In this document: positions 18,719-27,677 of the stretch, piece after piece
Position numbering within the stretch: position 1 is the first letter of the stretch
Layout of the letters: every line of letters starts with the position of its first letter
Origin: Arenimonas metalli CF5-1
GTDB lineage: Bacteria > Pseudomonadota > Gammaproteobacteria > Xanthomonadales > Xanthomonadaceae
Length of the DNA stretch: 64,000 bases
Reading direction: 5' to 3'
NCBI RefSeq assembly: GCF_000747155.1
Contig: NZ_AVCK01000055.1
Span: 62,001-126,000, forward strand
The notes under the pieces: model-generated
What the model was told of the DNA's origin: nothing
The model's database searches: none
Seen by the model: the letters and a program-made list of their open reading frames with translations, nothing else
Position numbers and translations under genes: made by a program

Positions 18719-19353
18719 TGGCCTGGAATCGTGACGAGATGGCCGCCCGCGCCGCGCGCGAGCTCAGCGACGGCGCCTACGTGAACCTGGGCATCGGCCT
18801 GCCGACCCTGGTGGCCAACCATATTCCGGAAGGCATGGACGTGTGGCTGCAGTCCGAGAACGGCCTGCTCGGCATCGGCCCGTTCCCGACCGAGGACGAG
18901 GTGGACGCCGACCTGATCAACGCCGGCAAGCAGACCGTCACCGCGCGCGCAGGCGCCAGCTATTTCGGCAGCCACGATTCGTTCGCGATGATCCGCGGCG
19001 GCCACATCGACCTGGCGATCCTGGGCGCGATGGAAGTGACCGACCGCGGCGACCTCGCCAACTGGATGGTGCCCGGCAAGATGGTCAAGGGCATGGGCGG
19101 CGCAATGGACCTCGTGGCCGGCGTGAAGCGCGTGGTGGTGCTGATGGAGCACACCACCAAGAACGGCGAGCCGAAGATCCTGCCCCAGTGCACGCTGCCG
19201 CTGACCGGCGTCGGCGTGGTCAACCGCATCATCACCGAGCTGGCCGTGATGGATGTGACCGGCGACGGCCTGGTGCTGGTGGAGATGGCGCCCGGTGTCA
19301 CCGAGGACGAGCTGGCCACCAAGACCGGATGCGCGTTCCGCCGGGCGGGCTGA
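18718..19353 (+). CDS. scoB: 3-oxoacid CoA-transferase subunit B
   Basis: A 211-residue beta subunit of the CoA-transferase. The catalytic glutamate is E47 in the SENG motif ([11 protein letters not shown]), which forms the enzyme-CoA thioester. [14 protein letters not shown] and [15 protein letters not shown] are characteristic of the SCOT beta chain. ATG 18718 overlaps the scoA stop by one base, which favours equimolar synthesis. A GtrA-family gene follows after 4 bases, starting with GTG, which puts a flippase at the end of this metabolic operon for no obvious reason. Confidence 0.92.
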   Translation: MAWNRDEMAARAARELSDGAYVNLGIGLPTLVANHIPEGMDVWLQSENGLLGIGPFPTEDEVDADLINAGKQTVTARAGASYFGSHDSFAMIRGGHIDLAILGAMEVTDRGDLANWMVPGKMVKGMGGAMDLVAGVKRVVVLMEHTTKNGEPKILPQCTLPLTGVGVVNRIITELAVMDVTGDGLVLVEMAPGVTEDELATKTGCAFRRAG

Positions 19354-19357
19354 GCCC

Positions 19358-19738
19358 GTGGTGTTGCGCCAGCTGGTGGGCTTCGGCCTGGTGGGCGGCG
19401 CGCAGCTGGTGCTGGACTGGGCCTGCTTCGTGTTGCTGACCATGGCCGGCATGCCGGTGGTGCCCGCCAACCTGGTCGGACGCGTCGCGGGCGCCTCAAT
19501 CGGATTCTGGCTCAACGGGCGCTACACCTTCGCCGGACCGGGGCGCCCGCCGCTCGGGCGACGCCAGGCGCTGCGCTTCGCGCTGTTCTGGCTGGTGATG
19601 TCGACCGCCAGCACCGGCGCCGTGCAGCTGCTCGATGCGCAGCAGGGCCTGCACGCCGCATGGCTTGGAAAACCGCTGGTGGACGGCCTGCTGGCCGCGC
19701 TGGGCTTCGTCGCCTCGAAGTTCTGGATCTACCGCTGA
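19358..19738 (+). CDS. GtrA-family flippase (copy 2)
   Basis: A 126-residue, four-helix GtrA/DPMS family protein: VGFGLVGGAQLVLDW, then WLNGRYTFAG after helix 2 and ASKFWIYR at the C-terminus. GTG codons at 19358 and 19361 and a TTG at 19364 are candidate starts; no ATG exists before the first helix. It follows scoB by 4 bases, so it is probably co-transcribed with scoAB. The functional partners are more likely the GT2 and GT-C genes at 14381-17831, transcribed the other way. Expected role: translocation of a polyprenyl-phosphate sugar. Confidence 0.8.
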   Translation: MVLRQLVGFGLVGGAQLVLDWACFVLLTMAGMPVVPANLVGRVAGASIGFWLNGRYTFAGPGRPPLGRRQALRFALFWLVMSTASTGAVQLLDAQQGLHAAWLGKPLVDGLLAALGFVASKFWIYR

Positions 19739-19741
19739 GGC

Positions 19742-19770
19742 TTCACGCGATCGCCGGCAGCGGCTAGATT
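19742..19770 (+). promoter_or_regulatory. Candidate sigma-70 promoter for the DUF898 gene
   Basis: TTCACG (19742-19747) and TAGATT (19765-19770) are separated by 17 bases and lie 39 bases before the DUF898 ATG. Each hexamer matches the consensus at 4 of 6 (-35) and 5 of 6 (-10) positions. Confidence 0.4.
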
Positions 19771-19809
19771 GACGGGCCGGCGGGGAGCCGGAGCCATCCC
19801 GGGGACCCG

Positions 19810-20958
19810 ATGAGCTACGAGCAAGACCCGACCACGCCGGGCGCCCAGCCGCCGGCGCTGCCGCCGCCGCCCCGGGTTCCCGGGCCGCCGCCGATCCCGG
19901 GCCCCGTCCGCCATCCGCTGCAATTCACCGGGGATGCGAAGGAGTTCTTCGGCATCTGGTTCGTGAACCTGGTGCTGTCGGTGCTGACGCTGGGCATCTA
20001 TTCGGCCTGGGCCAAGGTGCGCACCGAGCGCTACTTCTACGGCAACACCCGCCTGGCGGGCGCGCCGTTCGAATACCTGGCCGACCCGATCGCCATCCTC
20101 AAGGGCCGGCTGATCGCGTACGCCGTCGCGATCGGCCTCGGCCTGTCGGCGCATTTCCAGGTCTGGGTGGTCTACATCCCGCTGATCCTGTTCGTGCTGG
20201 TGATGTTCCCGTGGCTGATCCACCGCACGCTGCGCTTCCGCGCGCGCTACTCGGCCTGGCGCGGGCTGCGCTTCCGCTTCGTCGAGGGCGTGTACGAGGC
20301 CTACGTGAACTTCATGTTCCGGCCGGCGCTGCAGATCCTCACCGCCTACATGGTGCTGCCGTGGGTGCGCATGCACCAGCACGACTACACCGTCAGCGGC
20401 CATCGCTTCGGCGGAAAGCGCTTCCGGTTCGCAGGCGACCTGGGCACGTACTACATCCCGTTCCTGATCTGCATCGGGCTGGGCTTCGGGGCCTACCTGC
20501 TGATGATCCTGGTCGTCATCGCGGGCGCCGCCCTCGGCGCCGCGCTGTCGGGCGACAGCAGCGTCGGCGGCGAGCCGCCGATCGGCGTGATGATCGGTAT
20601 CTTCGCGCCACTGGCCGCGGTGTACCTGGCGCTGCTGGCGCTGCCAATCTACCTGCGCACCAAGTACATCAACCTGATGTGGCGCTATTCCAGCCTCGGC
20701 GGGCATCGCTTCGAGAGCACCCTGCGCGCCCGCGACATGATCTGGATCTACTTCAGCAACGGCGTCGCGATCGTCGCCACGGTCGGCCTGCTGGTGCCGT
20801 GGGCGATGGTGCGCATCGCGCGCTATCGCGCCGCGCACTTCGCCCTGCTGGCCGACGGCGAGCTCGACCACTTCGTCGCCGAGGCCGAGCGCGCCGAGGG
20901 CGCCGCCGGCGCCGAGCTCACCGATGCGCTGGACCTCGACGTGGACATCGGCATTTGA
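19810..20958 (+). CDS. DUF898 (YjgN-like) membrane protein
   Basis: A 382-residue membrane protein. After a proline-rich N-terminal tail (about 12-34) it has the DUF898 signature FTGDAKEFFGIWFVNL, LTLGIYSAWAKVRTERYFYGNT, and a second half repeating the pattern, including TVSGHRFGGKRFRF and SSLGGHRFESTLRARD. Six or so membrane spans are visible. The molecular function of YjgN/DUF898 proteins is not established. The stop overlaps the TTG start of the M48 peptidase gene, so the two proteins are probably made together at the membrane. Confidence 0.85.
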   Translation: MSYEQDPTTPGAQPPALPPPPRVPGPPPIPGPVRHPLQFTGDAKEFFGIWFVNLVLSVLTLGIYSAWAKVRTERYFYGNTRLAGAPFEYLADPIAILKGRLIAYAVAIGLGLSAHFQVWVVYIPLILFVLVMFPWLIHRTLRFRARYSAWRGLRFRFVEGVYEAYVNFMFRPALQILTAYMVLPWVRMHQHDYTVSGHRFGGKRFRFAGDLGTYYIPFLICIGLGFGAYLLMILVVIAGAALGAALSGDSSVGGEPPIGVMIGIFAPLAAVYLALLALPIYLRTKYINLMWRYSSLGGHRFESTLRARDMIWIYFSNGVAIVATVGLLVPWAMVRIARYRAAHFALLADGELDHFVAEAERAEGAAGAELTDALDLDVDIGI

Positions 20959-22004
20959 ACGCGCTCGACGCCACCTGGTACGACGGCCGCGGCAGCCGGC
21001 CGCGCGCGGCGCGGATCAGCGAGCCGTCGCCGGGCACCGTGCGGCTGGAGTCCGAGGGCATGGTGCTGGAGTTCGCCGCGGCCGAGCTGACGCTCAGCCC
21101 GCGGCTGGGCCGCATGCCGCGCACGCTGCGCCTGCCCGGCGAAGGCCACCTCGAGATCGCCGACACGCCGGCGCTCGAGGCCTGGCTGGGCGGCCGCGAC
21201 CAGGTCGAGGGCTGGGCCGACTGGCTGGAGCGGCGCCGCGGCGCGGCGATCGGCGCCGGCGTGGCGACGGTGCTGGGCGTCGTCGGCTTCTTCCAGCTCG
21301 GCCTGCCGTGGATGGCGGACCGGCTCGCGCCGGCGATTCCCGCGGCCGTCGAGCGGACCATCAGCAGCCAGGCGATGGAGCTGCTCGACCGCATGCATTT
21401 CAAGCCGACGCGGCTGCCGGAGAAGCGCCGGCGCACGCTGCAGGCGAAGTTCGGGGCGCTGGTCCAGGAGCTGCCGCGGGCCGCCGATTTCCGGCTGGAG
21501 TTCCGCAGCGCGCCGACGCTGGGGGCGAACGCGCTGGCCTTGCCCGACGGCCTGGTGGTGGTGACCGACGAGCTGGTGGCGCTGGCCGAGTCCGACGCCC
21601 AGGTGCTGGCGGTGCTGGCGCACGAGGCCGGCCACCACGAGCAGCGCCACGGCATGCGCCGCGGCCTGCAGAGCTCGGCGGTGGTCGTGGTGGCGGGCTT
21701 CCTGTTCGGCGACCTGTCGGGTACCGGCTCGCTGTCGGTGTCGATCCCGGTGATCCTGATCGAGAGCGGGTTCTCCCGCGAGTTCGAGCGCGAGGCCGAC
21801 GCCTTCGCTTTCGCGCTGCTCGCGCGCAAGGGGCAGTCGCCGGCGGACTTCGCCGAGATCATGAAGCGGCTGTCGGATTCGCACGGCGGCGACAGCGACG
21901 GCGGCCCGGTCGGCTACCTGTCCACGCATCCGCCCAGCGCCGAGCGCATCGAGGCGGCGCGCCGGGCCGCGGACGCCACCAACGAAAACGCCGACGGGCC
22001 GTAG
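20955..22004 (+). CDS. M48-family zinc metallopeptidase, membrane-anchored
   Basis: A 349-residue M48 peptidase. Zinc ligands: HEAGH at 223-227 and E280 in READAF. An N-terminal beta-rich segment (1-90) precedes a single membrane span (about 97-118), and the catalytic domain follows, with a second hydrophobic stretch at 241-250. The only suitable start is TTG at 20955, overlapping the upstream stop as TTGA. Because the peptidase depends on translation of the DUF898 gene, the two likely work together in envelope protein quality control; the substrate is unknown. Convergent with etfA 51 bases away. Confidence 0.85.
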   Translation: MNALDATWYDGRGSRPRAARISEPSPGTVRLESEGMVLEFAAAELTLSPRLGRMPRTLRLPGEGHLEIADTPALEAWLGGRDQVEGWADWLERRRGAAIGAGVATVLGVVGFFQLGLPWMADRLAPAIPAAVERTISSQAMELLDRMHFKPTRLPEKRRRTLQAKFGALVQELPRAADFRLEFRSAPTLGANALALPDGLVVVTDELVALAESDAQVLAVLAHEAGHHEQRHGMRRGLQSSAVVVVAGFLFGDLSGTGSLSVSIPVILIESGFSREFEREADAFAFALLARKGQSPADFAEIMKRLSDSHGGDSDGGPVGYLSTHPPSAERIEAARRAADATNENADGP

Positions 22005-22020
22005 CCGCGTCGGCGTGGTT

Positions 22021-22048
22021 TCCGCAGGCCGGCCGGGGCCGGCGCGGA
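22021..22048. terminator. Bidirectional hairpin between M48 gene and etfA
   Basis: A GC-rich stem: TCCGC / GCGGA outside and GCCGGCC / GGCCGGC inside, with a GG loop and a two-base bulge. It lies in the 51-base gap between convergent genes. There is no T tract, so intrinsic termination is only possible, not shown. Confidence 0.4.
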
Positions 22049-22055
22049 GTTCAGC

Positions 22056-22997
22056 TCAGAGCGACTTCTCCAGCTCCGGCACGATCTGGAACAGGTCGCC
22101 GACCAAGCCGAAATCGGCGATCTCGAAGATCGGCGCCTCGGCATCCTTGTTGATCGCGACGATGGTGCCCGCGTCCTTGATGCCGGTGAGGTGCTGGATC
22201 GCGCCCGAGATGCCGATCGCGACGTAGAGTTCCGGCGCGATGATCTTGCCGGTCTGCCCGACCTGCAGCTCGTTGGGCACGTAGCCGGCATCCACCGCGG
22301 CGCGCGAGGCGCCGACGCCGGCGCCGAGCTTGTCGGCCAGCGAGTAGATGATCTTGAATGCGTCGGCCGAGCCGAGCGCGCGGCCGCCGGAGACCACCTT
22401 GCCGGCGCTCTGCAGGTCGGGGCGGTCGGACTTGCCCTGCTGCAGCGACACGAAGCGGGTATGCGTGGGCAGCGCGGCGTCGACCGACGCGGCTTCCACC
22501 GCAGCGCTGCCGCCGTTGGCCGCGGCGGGCCACGAGGCCGTGCGCACGGTGCCGACCACGGCCATCGAGGACGGCGCCTGGACGGTGATGATCGCGTTGC
22601 CCGCGTAGATCGGCCGCTTGAACACGTGGCTCGATTCCACCGCCATGATGTCGCTGACCTGGGCCACGCCCAGCAGGGCCGCGACGCAGGGCATCAGGTC
22701 CTTGCCGAAGGTGGTGGAGGCGCCGAGCACGTGGCTGTAGCCGGCCGCGAGCTTCGCGACCTGCGGCGCCAGCACCTGCGCGATCGGATTCGCGTTGGCG
22801 GCGTTGGCGACGGTGATCACCTTGGCGACGCCGGCGATCTTCGCGGCCTCGGCGGCGACCGCATCGGGCGCGTCCGACAGCACGACGACGTGGATCTCGC
22901 CGCCGATGGCCGCGGCGCAGCTGACGCAGCGCGCGGTGGAGGAGTTCAGCTGGCCGCCGAGGTGCTCGGCGACGATCAGGATCTTGCTCATCGTCAT
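22056..22997 (-). CDS. etfA: Electron transfer flavoprotein alpha subunit
   Basis: A 313-residue ETF alpha chain that carries FAD and passes electrons from acyl-CoA and other dehydrogenases to ETF-QO. The C-terminal FAD domain has [41 protein letters not shown] and the signature [19 protein letters not shown] 22997 (MTMSK) or ATG 22991 (MSK) may start it; it follows etfB by 7 bases. The matching ETF-QO gene is at 39341 on the same strand, not in the same operon. Confidence 0.95.
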   Translation of the reverse strand: MTMSKILIVAEHLGGQLNSSTARCVSCAAAIGGEIHVVVLSDAPDAVAAEAAKIAGVAKVITVANAANANPIAQVLAPQVAKLAAGYSHVLGASTTFGKDLMPCVAALLGVAQVSDIMAVESSHVFKRPIYAGNAIITVQAPSSMAVVGTVRTASWPAAANGGSAAVEAASVDAALPTHTRFVSLQQGKSDRPDLQSAGKVVSGGRALGSADAFKIIYSLADKLGAGVGASRAAVDAGYVPNELQVGQTGKIIAPELYVAIGISGAIQHLTGIKDAGTIVAINKDAEAPIFEIADFGLVGDLFQIVPELEKSL

Positions 22998-23004
22998 GGT
23001 CTCC

Positions 23005-23751
23005 TTACACCAGGCCCTTGGCCTTGAGCGCCGAAACCAGCTCGGCGACGTCCTTCACCATCACGCCCTTGCTGCGCTTGGCGGGCGGGGCGAAGTGGCT
23101 GGTCTTGAGATGGTCGCCGCTGTCTACGCCGAGGTCGGCGAAGGCGATGGTTTCCATCGGCTTGGACTTGGCCTTCATGATGTCGGGCAGCTTGATGAAG
23201 CGCGGCTCGTTCAGGCGCAGGTCGGTGGTGACGACGGCGGGCAGGTCGACCTCGAGGGTTTCCAGGCCGGCGTCGACTTCGCGCACCACGGTGGCCTTGC
23301 CGTCGGCGACGTCGAGCTTGCCGGCGAAAGTGGCCTGCGGGCGGCCCCAAAGCGTGGCCAGCATCTGGCCAGTCTGGTTGGCGTCGTCGTCGATCGCCTG
23401 CTTGCCCAGCAGCACCAGCTGCGGCTGCTCCTTCTCGATCAGCTTGAGCAGGGCGCGGGCCGCGGTGAGCGGCTGCACGGCCTGGTCGGTGACCACGTGG
23501 ATGGCGCGGTTGGCGCCCATCGCCAGGCCGTTGCGCAGGTGCGCCTGGCAGTCGGCCGGGCCCATCGTGCAGACGATCACTTCGGTGGCGATGCCCTTGT
23601 CGCGCAGGCGCAGGGCTTCTTCCAGCGCGATGTCGTCGAAGGGGTTGGGCGAGAGCTTCACGCCCTCGGTGACCACGCCCGAACCATCGGGCTTGACCTG
23701 GATGCGGACGTTGTAGTCCACCACCCGCTTGTAACCGACCAGAATCTTCAT
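23005..23751 (-). CDS. etfB: Electron transfer flavoprotein beta subunit
   Basis: A 248-residue ETF beta chain, the usual length. It starts MKILVGYKRVVDYNVRI and contains the VKLSPNPFDDIALEEA segment, the AMP-binding LLGKQAIDDDANQTGQM, and the recognition-loop region RLNEPRFIKLPDIMKAK. ATG 23751. It forms the heterodimer with EtfA encoded 7 bases downstream. A minus-strand TAGAAT hexamer at 23823-23828 and a palindromic repeat at 23846 lie upstream. Confidence 0.95.
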   Translation of the reverse strand: MKILVGYKRVVDYNVRIQVKPDGSGVVTEGVKLSPNPFDDIALEEALRLRDKGIATEVIVCTMGPADCQAHLRNGLAMGANRAIHVVTDQAVQPLTAARALLKLIEKEQPQLVLLGKQAIDDDANQTGQMLATLWGRPQATFAGKLDVADGKATVVREVDAGLETLEVDLPAVVTTDLRLNEPRFIKLPDIMKAKSKPMETIAFADLGVDSGDHLKTSHFAPPAKRSKGVMVKDVAELVSALKAKGLV

Positions 23752-23822
23752 CGTCGCGACGTTCCTGTGGGGCAGGCCGGCGCACGGCGTGGGGCCGCGC
23801 GGCGGGCTTCGAAGGGACCGCA

Positions 23823-23851
23823 ATTCTACCCTTTCCCCCCGTCACTGTAGG
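23823..23851 (-). promoter_or_regulatory. Candidate etfB promoter whose -35 region falls in a repeat
   Basis: On the minus strand TAGAAT (23823-23828) lies 17 bases downstream of CCTACA (23846-23851), which is the end of the palindromic repeat. TAGAAT is a good -10; CCTACA matches the -35 consensus at only three positions. If real, the repeat end supplies the -35. Confidence 0.3.
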
Positions 23852-23910
23852 AGGGACTTCAGTCCCGAAGCCCCTCGCCGAAAAGCTTCGGGCCTGAAGG
23901 CCCTCCTACA
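23846..23910. repeat. REP-like inverted pair A (family 1)
   Basis: Two arms in inverted orientation: TGTAGGAGGGACTTCAG... on the left and the complement of TGTAGGAGGGCCTTCAG... on the right, separated by CCCCTCGCCGAAAA. Each arm also holds its own small hairpin (GGGACTTCAGTCCC or GGGCCTTCAGGCCC). It lies between etfB and cysM, and the TAG within its right end is the cysM stop codon. Six copies or half-copies of this family occur in the window. Confidence 0.95.
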
Positions 23911-24895
23911 TGGTCTTCACGCGGCGGCGGGGGGTGTCCTCCAGCCCCGCCAGCCAGTCCTCGTCGCTGCCTTCGTTCACGCCCTCGAACAGGAGCGTGC
24001 TGAGGTAGCGCTCGCCGGTGTCGGGCAGCATGGCCAGGAGCACGCTGCCGTCCGGGGCGTCCCGGGCGACCTGCAGGGCCGCGGCCACGGTGGCGCCGGC
24101 GCTCAGGCCCACGAACACACCCTCTTCGGCGGCGAGTCGGCGGGCGGTGTCGCGGGCGGTGAGGTCGTCCACGGGGCGGACCTGGTCGGCGAGGCCGCGG
24201 TCGAGCACGGCCGGCACGAAGTCGGGCGTCCAGCCCTGGATCTTGTGCGGGGCCCAGTCCTTGCCGTTGAGCAGCTGGGCGCCGGCCGGCTCGCTGGTGA
24301 CGACCTGGATGCCCGGCCGGGCCAGCTTCAGCACCTGGCCCACGCCGGTGAGGGTGCCGCCGGTGCCCCAGCCGGTGACGAAGTAGTCGAGCCGCTTTCC
24401 CGCGAAATCACTGAGGATCTCGGGGCCGGTGGTGCTGCGGTGGTAGGCCGGGTTGGCCTCGTTCTCGAACTGGCGCGCCAGGAACCAGCCGTGCTTCTGC
24501 GCCAGCTCGGCGGCCTTGCGCACCATGCCGCTGCCGCGCTCGGCGGCCGGCGTCAGGATCACCTTCGCGCCGTAGGCCCGCATCAGCTTGCGGCGTTCGA
24601 TCGAGAAGGTTTCCGTCATCACGGCCACGAAGGGATAGCCGCGCGCCGCGCAGACCATGGCCAGCGCGATGCCGGTGTTGCCCGAGGTCGCTTCGACCAC
24701 CGTCTGGCCGGGCTTGAGCAGCCCGCGCTGCTCGGCATCGAGGATGATCGCCAGCGCCAGCCGGTCCTTCACCGAGCCGCCGGGGTTGAAGGACTCGACC
24801 TTCACGTAGAGCGACACGTGCGCCGGCGCGATGCGATGCAGCCGCACGATGGGCGTGCGGCCGATGGTGTCGAGGATGCTGTCGTAAATCGCCAT
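23906..24895 (-). CDS. cysM: Cysteine synthase (CysK/CysM type)
   Basis: A 329-residue PLP-dependent O-acetylserine sulfhydrylase. The Schiff-base lysine is K43 in NPGGSVKDR, the phosphate/substrate loop SGNTG is at 71-75, and TGWGTGGTLTGVG is the PLP-phosphate loop. The family is certain; cysM rather than cysK is a judgement based on its position beside cysG and its sequence FNPGGSVKDR. Compared with E. coli CysM (303 residues) it has a longer C-terminus. The stop codon TAG is part of repeat A. ATG 24895 lies 82 bases after the cysG stop, with family-2 repeat copies between. Confidence 0.85.
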   Translation of the reverse strand: MAIYDSILDTIGRTPIVRLHRIAPAHVSLYVKVESFNPGGSVKDRLALAIILDAEQRGLLKPGQTVVEATSGNTGIALAMVCAARGYPFVAVMTETFSIERRKLMRAYGAKVILTPAAERGSGMVRKAAELAQKHGWFLARQFENEANPAYHRSTTGPEILSDFAGKRLDYFVTGWGTGGTLTGVGQVLKLARPGIQVVTSEPAGAQLLNGKDWAPHKIQGWTPDFVPAVLDRGLADQVRPVDDLTARDTARRLAAEEGVFVGLSAGATVAAALQVARDAPDGSVLLAMLPDTGERYLSTLLFEGVNEGSDEDWLAGLEDTPRRRVKTM

Positions 24896-24908
24896 GGCGT
24901 TCTCCAAA

Positions 24909-25036
24909 AACGGGGTCAGGTTCAGTTCCAGCGGCTGGGCCAAAGCGCCAGGAACGGGGTCAGGTTCACTTTCCCGGCTAGGCGGCGTCGGCGATCGCCG
25001 GGACGGGTTCGGGAAAGTGAACCTGAACCCGTTCCT
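24909..25036. repeat. Family-2 palindromic repeat cluster at the cysG 3' end
   Basis: Three copies. 24909-24929 begins AACGGGGTCAGGTTCAG. 24950-24976 and 25010-25036 form an inverted pair of 27-base arms with one mismatch (core GGGTCAGGTTCACTTTCCC). The right arm is inside the cysG coding region and the cysG stop lies in the 33-base loop. Related palindromes with a YCAGGTTCAYTT core occur at 43114 and 52917. Confidence 0.9.
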
Positions 25037-26441
25037 GCAGGGGTTCGGTGCCAAACCAGTGCAGGGTCGTCGCGAGCGCGGCGACTTCGCCGAGGATGAG
25101 CAGGGCGGGGGACTGCACGGCGTGCGCGGCCGCGGTTTCAGGCAAGCGGTCCAGCGTGCCGATGACCACGCGCTGTTCGGGCCGCGAGCCGTTCTCCACC
25201 AGGGCGAAGGGCGTGCTGGCCGCGCGGCCGTGGGCCAGCAGGCGATCGCGGAAAGACGCCAGGCCGGCCACGCCCATGTACACCGCCAGCGTCTGCTTCT
25301 CCTGCGCCAGCGCGCGCCAGTCGAGGGTGTCCAGCGAGTCCTTGCAGTGCGCGGTGACGAAGCGCACGGATTGCGCATGGTCGCGATGCGTCAGCGGCAC
25401 GCCGGCGTAGGCGGCGCAGGCGAGCGCGGCGGTCACGCCCGGCACCACTTCGAAGGCGATGCCGTGCGCGTGCAGGAACTCGAGCTCCTCGCCGCCGCGT
25501 CCGAACACGAACGGATCGCCGCCCTTGAGCCGCACCACGCGGCGGCCGGCGCGCGCGTGCTCGAGCATCAGTGCGTGGATGCCGTCCTGGGTGACGTGGT
25601 GGTTGGCGGCCTGTTTGCCCACTTCGATGAACTCGGCGTCGCGGCGCGCCAGCGCCAGCACGCCGGGGCCCACGAGGCGGTCGTGCAGGATCACGTCGGC
25701 CTGGTTGAGCAGGCGCAGCGCGCGCAGCGTGAGCAGGCCCGGGTCGCCGGGGCCGGCGCCGACCAGGGCGACCGTGCCGATGTCGCGCGAGGGCGGCGCT
25801 TCGCCCAGGGCGGATTCAAAGGCCGCCCGTGCACCGGCAGCGTCACCCGCGCGAAACCGCTCGGCGACCGGTCCGGCCAGCAGCTTCTCGAAGAAGCGCC
25901 GCCGCTCGGGCAGGCGCGGATGCCGCTGCCGGATGCGCGCGCGCTCGTGCAGCAGCAGCGTGGCCAGCGCGCCGATGGACTCATCGAGTTCGGTCTCGAG
26001 CTTCTCGCGCAGGTACCGCGCCAGCATCGGCGCACCGCCGCCGCTGGAAATCGCGATCTGCAGCGGCCCGCGCTCGATGCGGGCCGGCGACTGGTAGCTC
26101 GACAGTTCGAGGTCGTCCACCACGTTGGCCCAGATCCGCCGCGCCTCGGCGGCCGCGGCGACCGCGCGGTTGACCGCGCCTTCGTCGGTGGCGGCGACCA
26201 CCAGCCAAGCGCCGTCGAGCCAGTCGGGCGTGAAGCGCCCCGCGAGATGTTCGATGCGGCCTTCAGCCCACAGCGCGGCTACGTCCGCATCCAGCCGCGG
26301 CGCACCGACCACCACCCGCGCGCCCGCCGCCAGCAGCGGCTCGAGCTTGCGCCGCGCCACCGCGCCGCCGCCCACGACCAGCACGCGCCGGCCGCGCAGG
26401 TCGGCGAACAGGGGAAACAGCGGAAGCGGGGCGGTGTCCAT
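24978..26441 (-). CDS. cysG: Siroheme synthase (trifunctional CysG)
   Basis: A 487-residue trifunctional enzyme making siroheme for sulfite reductase. The N-terminal precorrin-2 dehydrogenase/ferrochelatase has GGGAVARRK (24-32), [10 protein letters not shown] and [10 protein letters not shown]. The C-terminal uroporphyrinogen-III methyltransferase has [16 protein letters not shown] and [16 protein letters not shown]. Family homology ends around LHWFGTEP; the last ~20 residues, including [10 protein letters not shown], are encoded by a palindromic repeat arm and its loop, with the stop at 24978. ATG 26441. It diverges from cysB and precedes cysM, consistent with the cys regulon. Confidence 0.95.
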   Translation of the reverse strand: MDTAPLPLFPLFADLRGRRVLVVGGGAVARRKLEPLLAAGARVVVGAPRLDADVAALWAEGRIEHLAGRFTPDWLDGAWLVVAATDEGAVNRAVAAAAEARRIWANVVDDLELSSYQSPARIERGPLQIAISSGGGAPMLARYLREKLETELDESIGALATLLLHERARIRQRHPRLPERRRFFEKLLAGPVAERFRAGDAAGARAAFESALGEAPPSRDIGTVALVGAGPGDPGLLTLRALRLLNQADVILHDRLVGPGVLALARRDAEFIEVGKQAANHHVTQDGIHALMLEHARAGRRVVRLKGGDPFVFGRGGEELEFLHAHGIAFEVVPGVTAALACAAYAGVPLTHRDHAQSVRFVTAHCKDSLDTLDWRALAQEKQTLAVYMGVAGLASFRDRLLAHGRAASTPFALVENGSRPEQRVVIGTLDRLPETAAAHAVQSPALLILGEVAALATTLHWFGTEPLQERVQVHFPEPVPAIADAA

Positions 26442-26678
26442 GGCCAGACCCTAGGCCGCGGCCCGCCGCCGGTGAAATGACGGCTGCAACGGTGCATATG
26501 CCCTGCGGTTATCAAACCTGTCTGGACGCGGCCGGCGACGCCGGGTTACGGTCGGTGCACGTCATCGGCGCCCCGCGCGCGCCTCCGGAAATCCCCGTGA
26601 AACCGAGCCGTTCCAGCAAATGTTGTCGCCCGCCCGTGCCCTGAGCCGCGCCTGCGCCACCCTTTGCCTGGAACCGCC
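26442..26678. promoter_or_regulatory. Divergent cysG / cysB control region
   Basis: A 237-base gap between cysG (minus) and cysB (plus). It contains the only AT-richer patch nearby (around 26490-26520) with the small dyad GGTT-ATCA-AACC at 26507-26518. This would be a natural place for CysB or autoregulatory binding, but CysB sites are too loosely conserved to call. No clear -10/-35 pair was found. Confidence 0.35.
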
Positions 26679-27665
26679 ATGACCCTCACCCAGCTCCGCT
26701 ACCTGGTCGCGATCGCCGACTCGGGCCTGAACATCACCCTCGCCGCCGAGAAGGTGCACGCCACCCAGCCCGGCCTGTCCAAGCAGCTCAAGCAGCTCGA
26801 GGACGAACTCGGCTTCCTGCTGTTCCAGCGCAAGGGCCGCAGCCTCGAGGCCATCACACCCTCGGGCCAGGAAGTGCTGGCCCACGCCCGCCGCGTGCTG
26901 GCCGAGGCCGGCAACATCCGCGCCTTCGCCGCCAACCAGCGCGGCGAGACCCAGGGCCGGCTGACCCTCGTCACCACGCACACGCAGGCGCGCTTCGTGC
27001 TGCCGCCCGCGATCGCGGCGCTGGCCCGGCGTTTCCCCGAGGTGAGCATCCACCTGCAGCCCGCGTCCGAGGGCGAGGCGCTGAATGCGCTGGCGCAAGG
27101 CCAGGCCGACTTCGCCGTGGTCAGCACCGCCGGCGATACGCCGCCGGGCGGGCTGGCGGTGCCGCTGTACCGCTGGCGCCGGCAGGTGCTGGTGCCGGAC
27201 GCGCATCCGCTGGCCACGCTGGAACGCGCGCCCACGCTGGCCGAACTCGCCGCGCTGCCGCTCATCAGCTACGAGTCCACCAACAAGCCGGAGTCCTCGC
27301 TCCGCCGCGCCTTCGCCGACGCCGGCCTCGAGCCGCAGATCGCCATGACCGCGCGCGACGCCGACCTGATCAAGACCTACGTGCGCGCCGGCCTCGGCGT
27401 CGGCCTGCTCGCGGAAATGGCGGTCAGCGCCCGCGACGACGGCGACCTGCGCGCGCTGCCCGCACCCGTCGCCATCCCCGACTGCACCAGCTGGGCCGTC
27501 CTGCCGCGCGAACGCGTGCTGCGCGACTACGCGCTGGAGCTGCTGCTGGCCCTGGCCCCGCAGCTCGACCGCGCCGACCTCAAGCGCGCGGTGGCGGGGC
27601 ACGATTCGCCCGCGTGGCCCCAGCCGCCGACGTGGGTCGACTTGAGCCAGGCCATCACCAACTGA
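26679..27665 (+). CDS. cysB: LysR-type regulator of the cys regulon, CysB
   Basis: A 328-residue LysR-family regulator (E. coli CysB: 324). The winged helix is at 1-62. The inducer-binding segment TTHTQARF has T100, T102 and Q103 at the same numbers as the CysB residues that contact sulfate or N-acetylserine, which separates CysB/Cbl from generic LysR proteins. ATG 26679 gives the family N-terminus MTLTQLRYLV; a TTG 15 bases earlier is in frame but less likely. It is expected to activate cysG/cysM and the cysHIJ and cysDNC transcripts here when reduced sulfur is scarce. Confidence 0.93.
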   Translation: MTLTQLRYLVAIADSGLNITLAAEKVHATQPGLSKQLKQLEDELGFLLFQRKGRSLEAITPSGQEVLAHARRVLAEAGNIRAFAANQRGETQGRLTLVTTHTQARFVLPPAIAALARRFPEVSIHLQPASEGEALNALAQGQADFAVVSTAGDTPPGGLAVPLYRWRRQVLVPDAHPLATLERAPTLAELAALPLISYESTNKPESSLRRAFADAGLEPQIAMTARDADLIKTYVRAGLGVGLLAEMAVSARDDGDLRALPAPVAIPDCTSWAVLPRERVLRDYALELLLALAPQLDRADLKRAVAGHDSPAWPQPPTWVDLSQAITN

Positions 27666-27677
27666 CAAACTCGCGGC

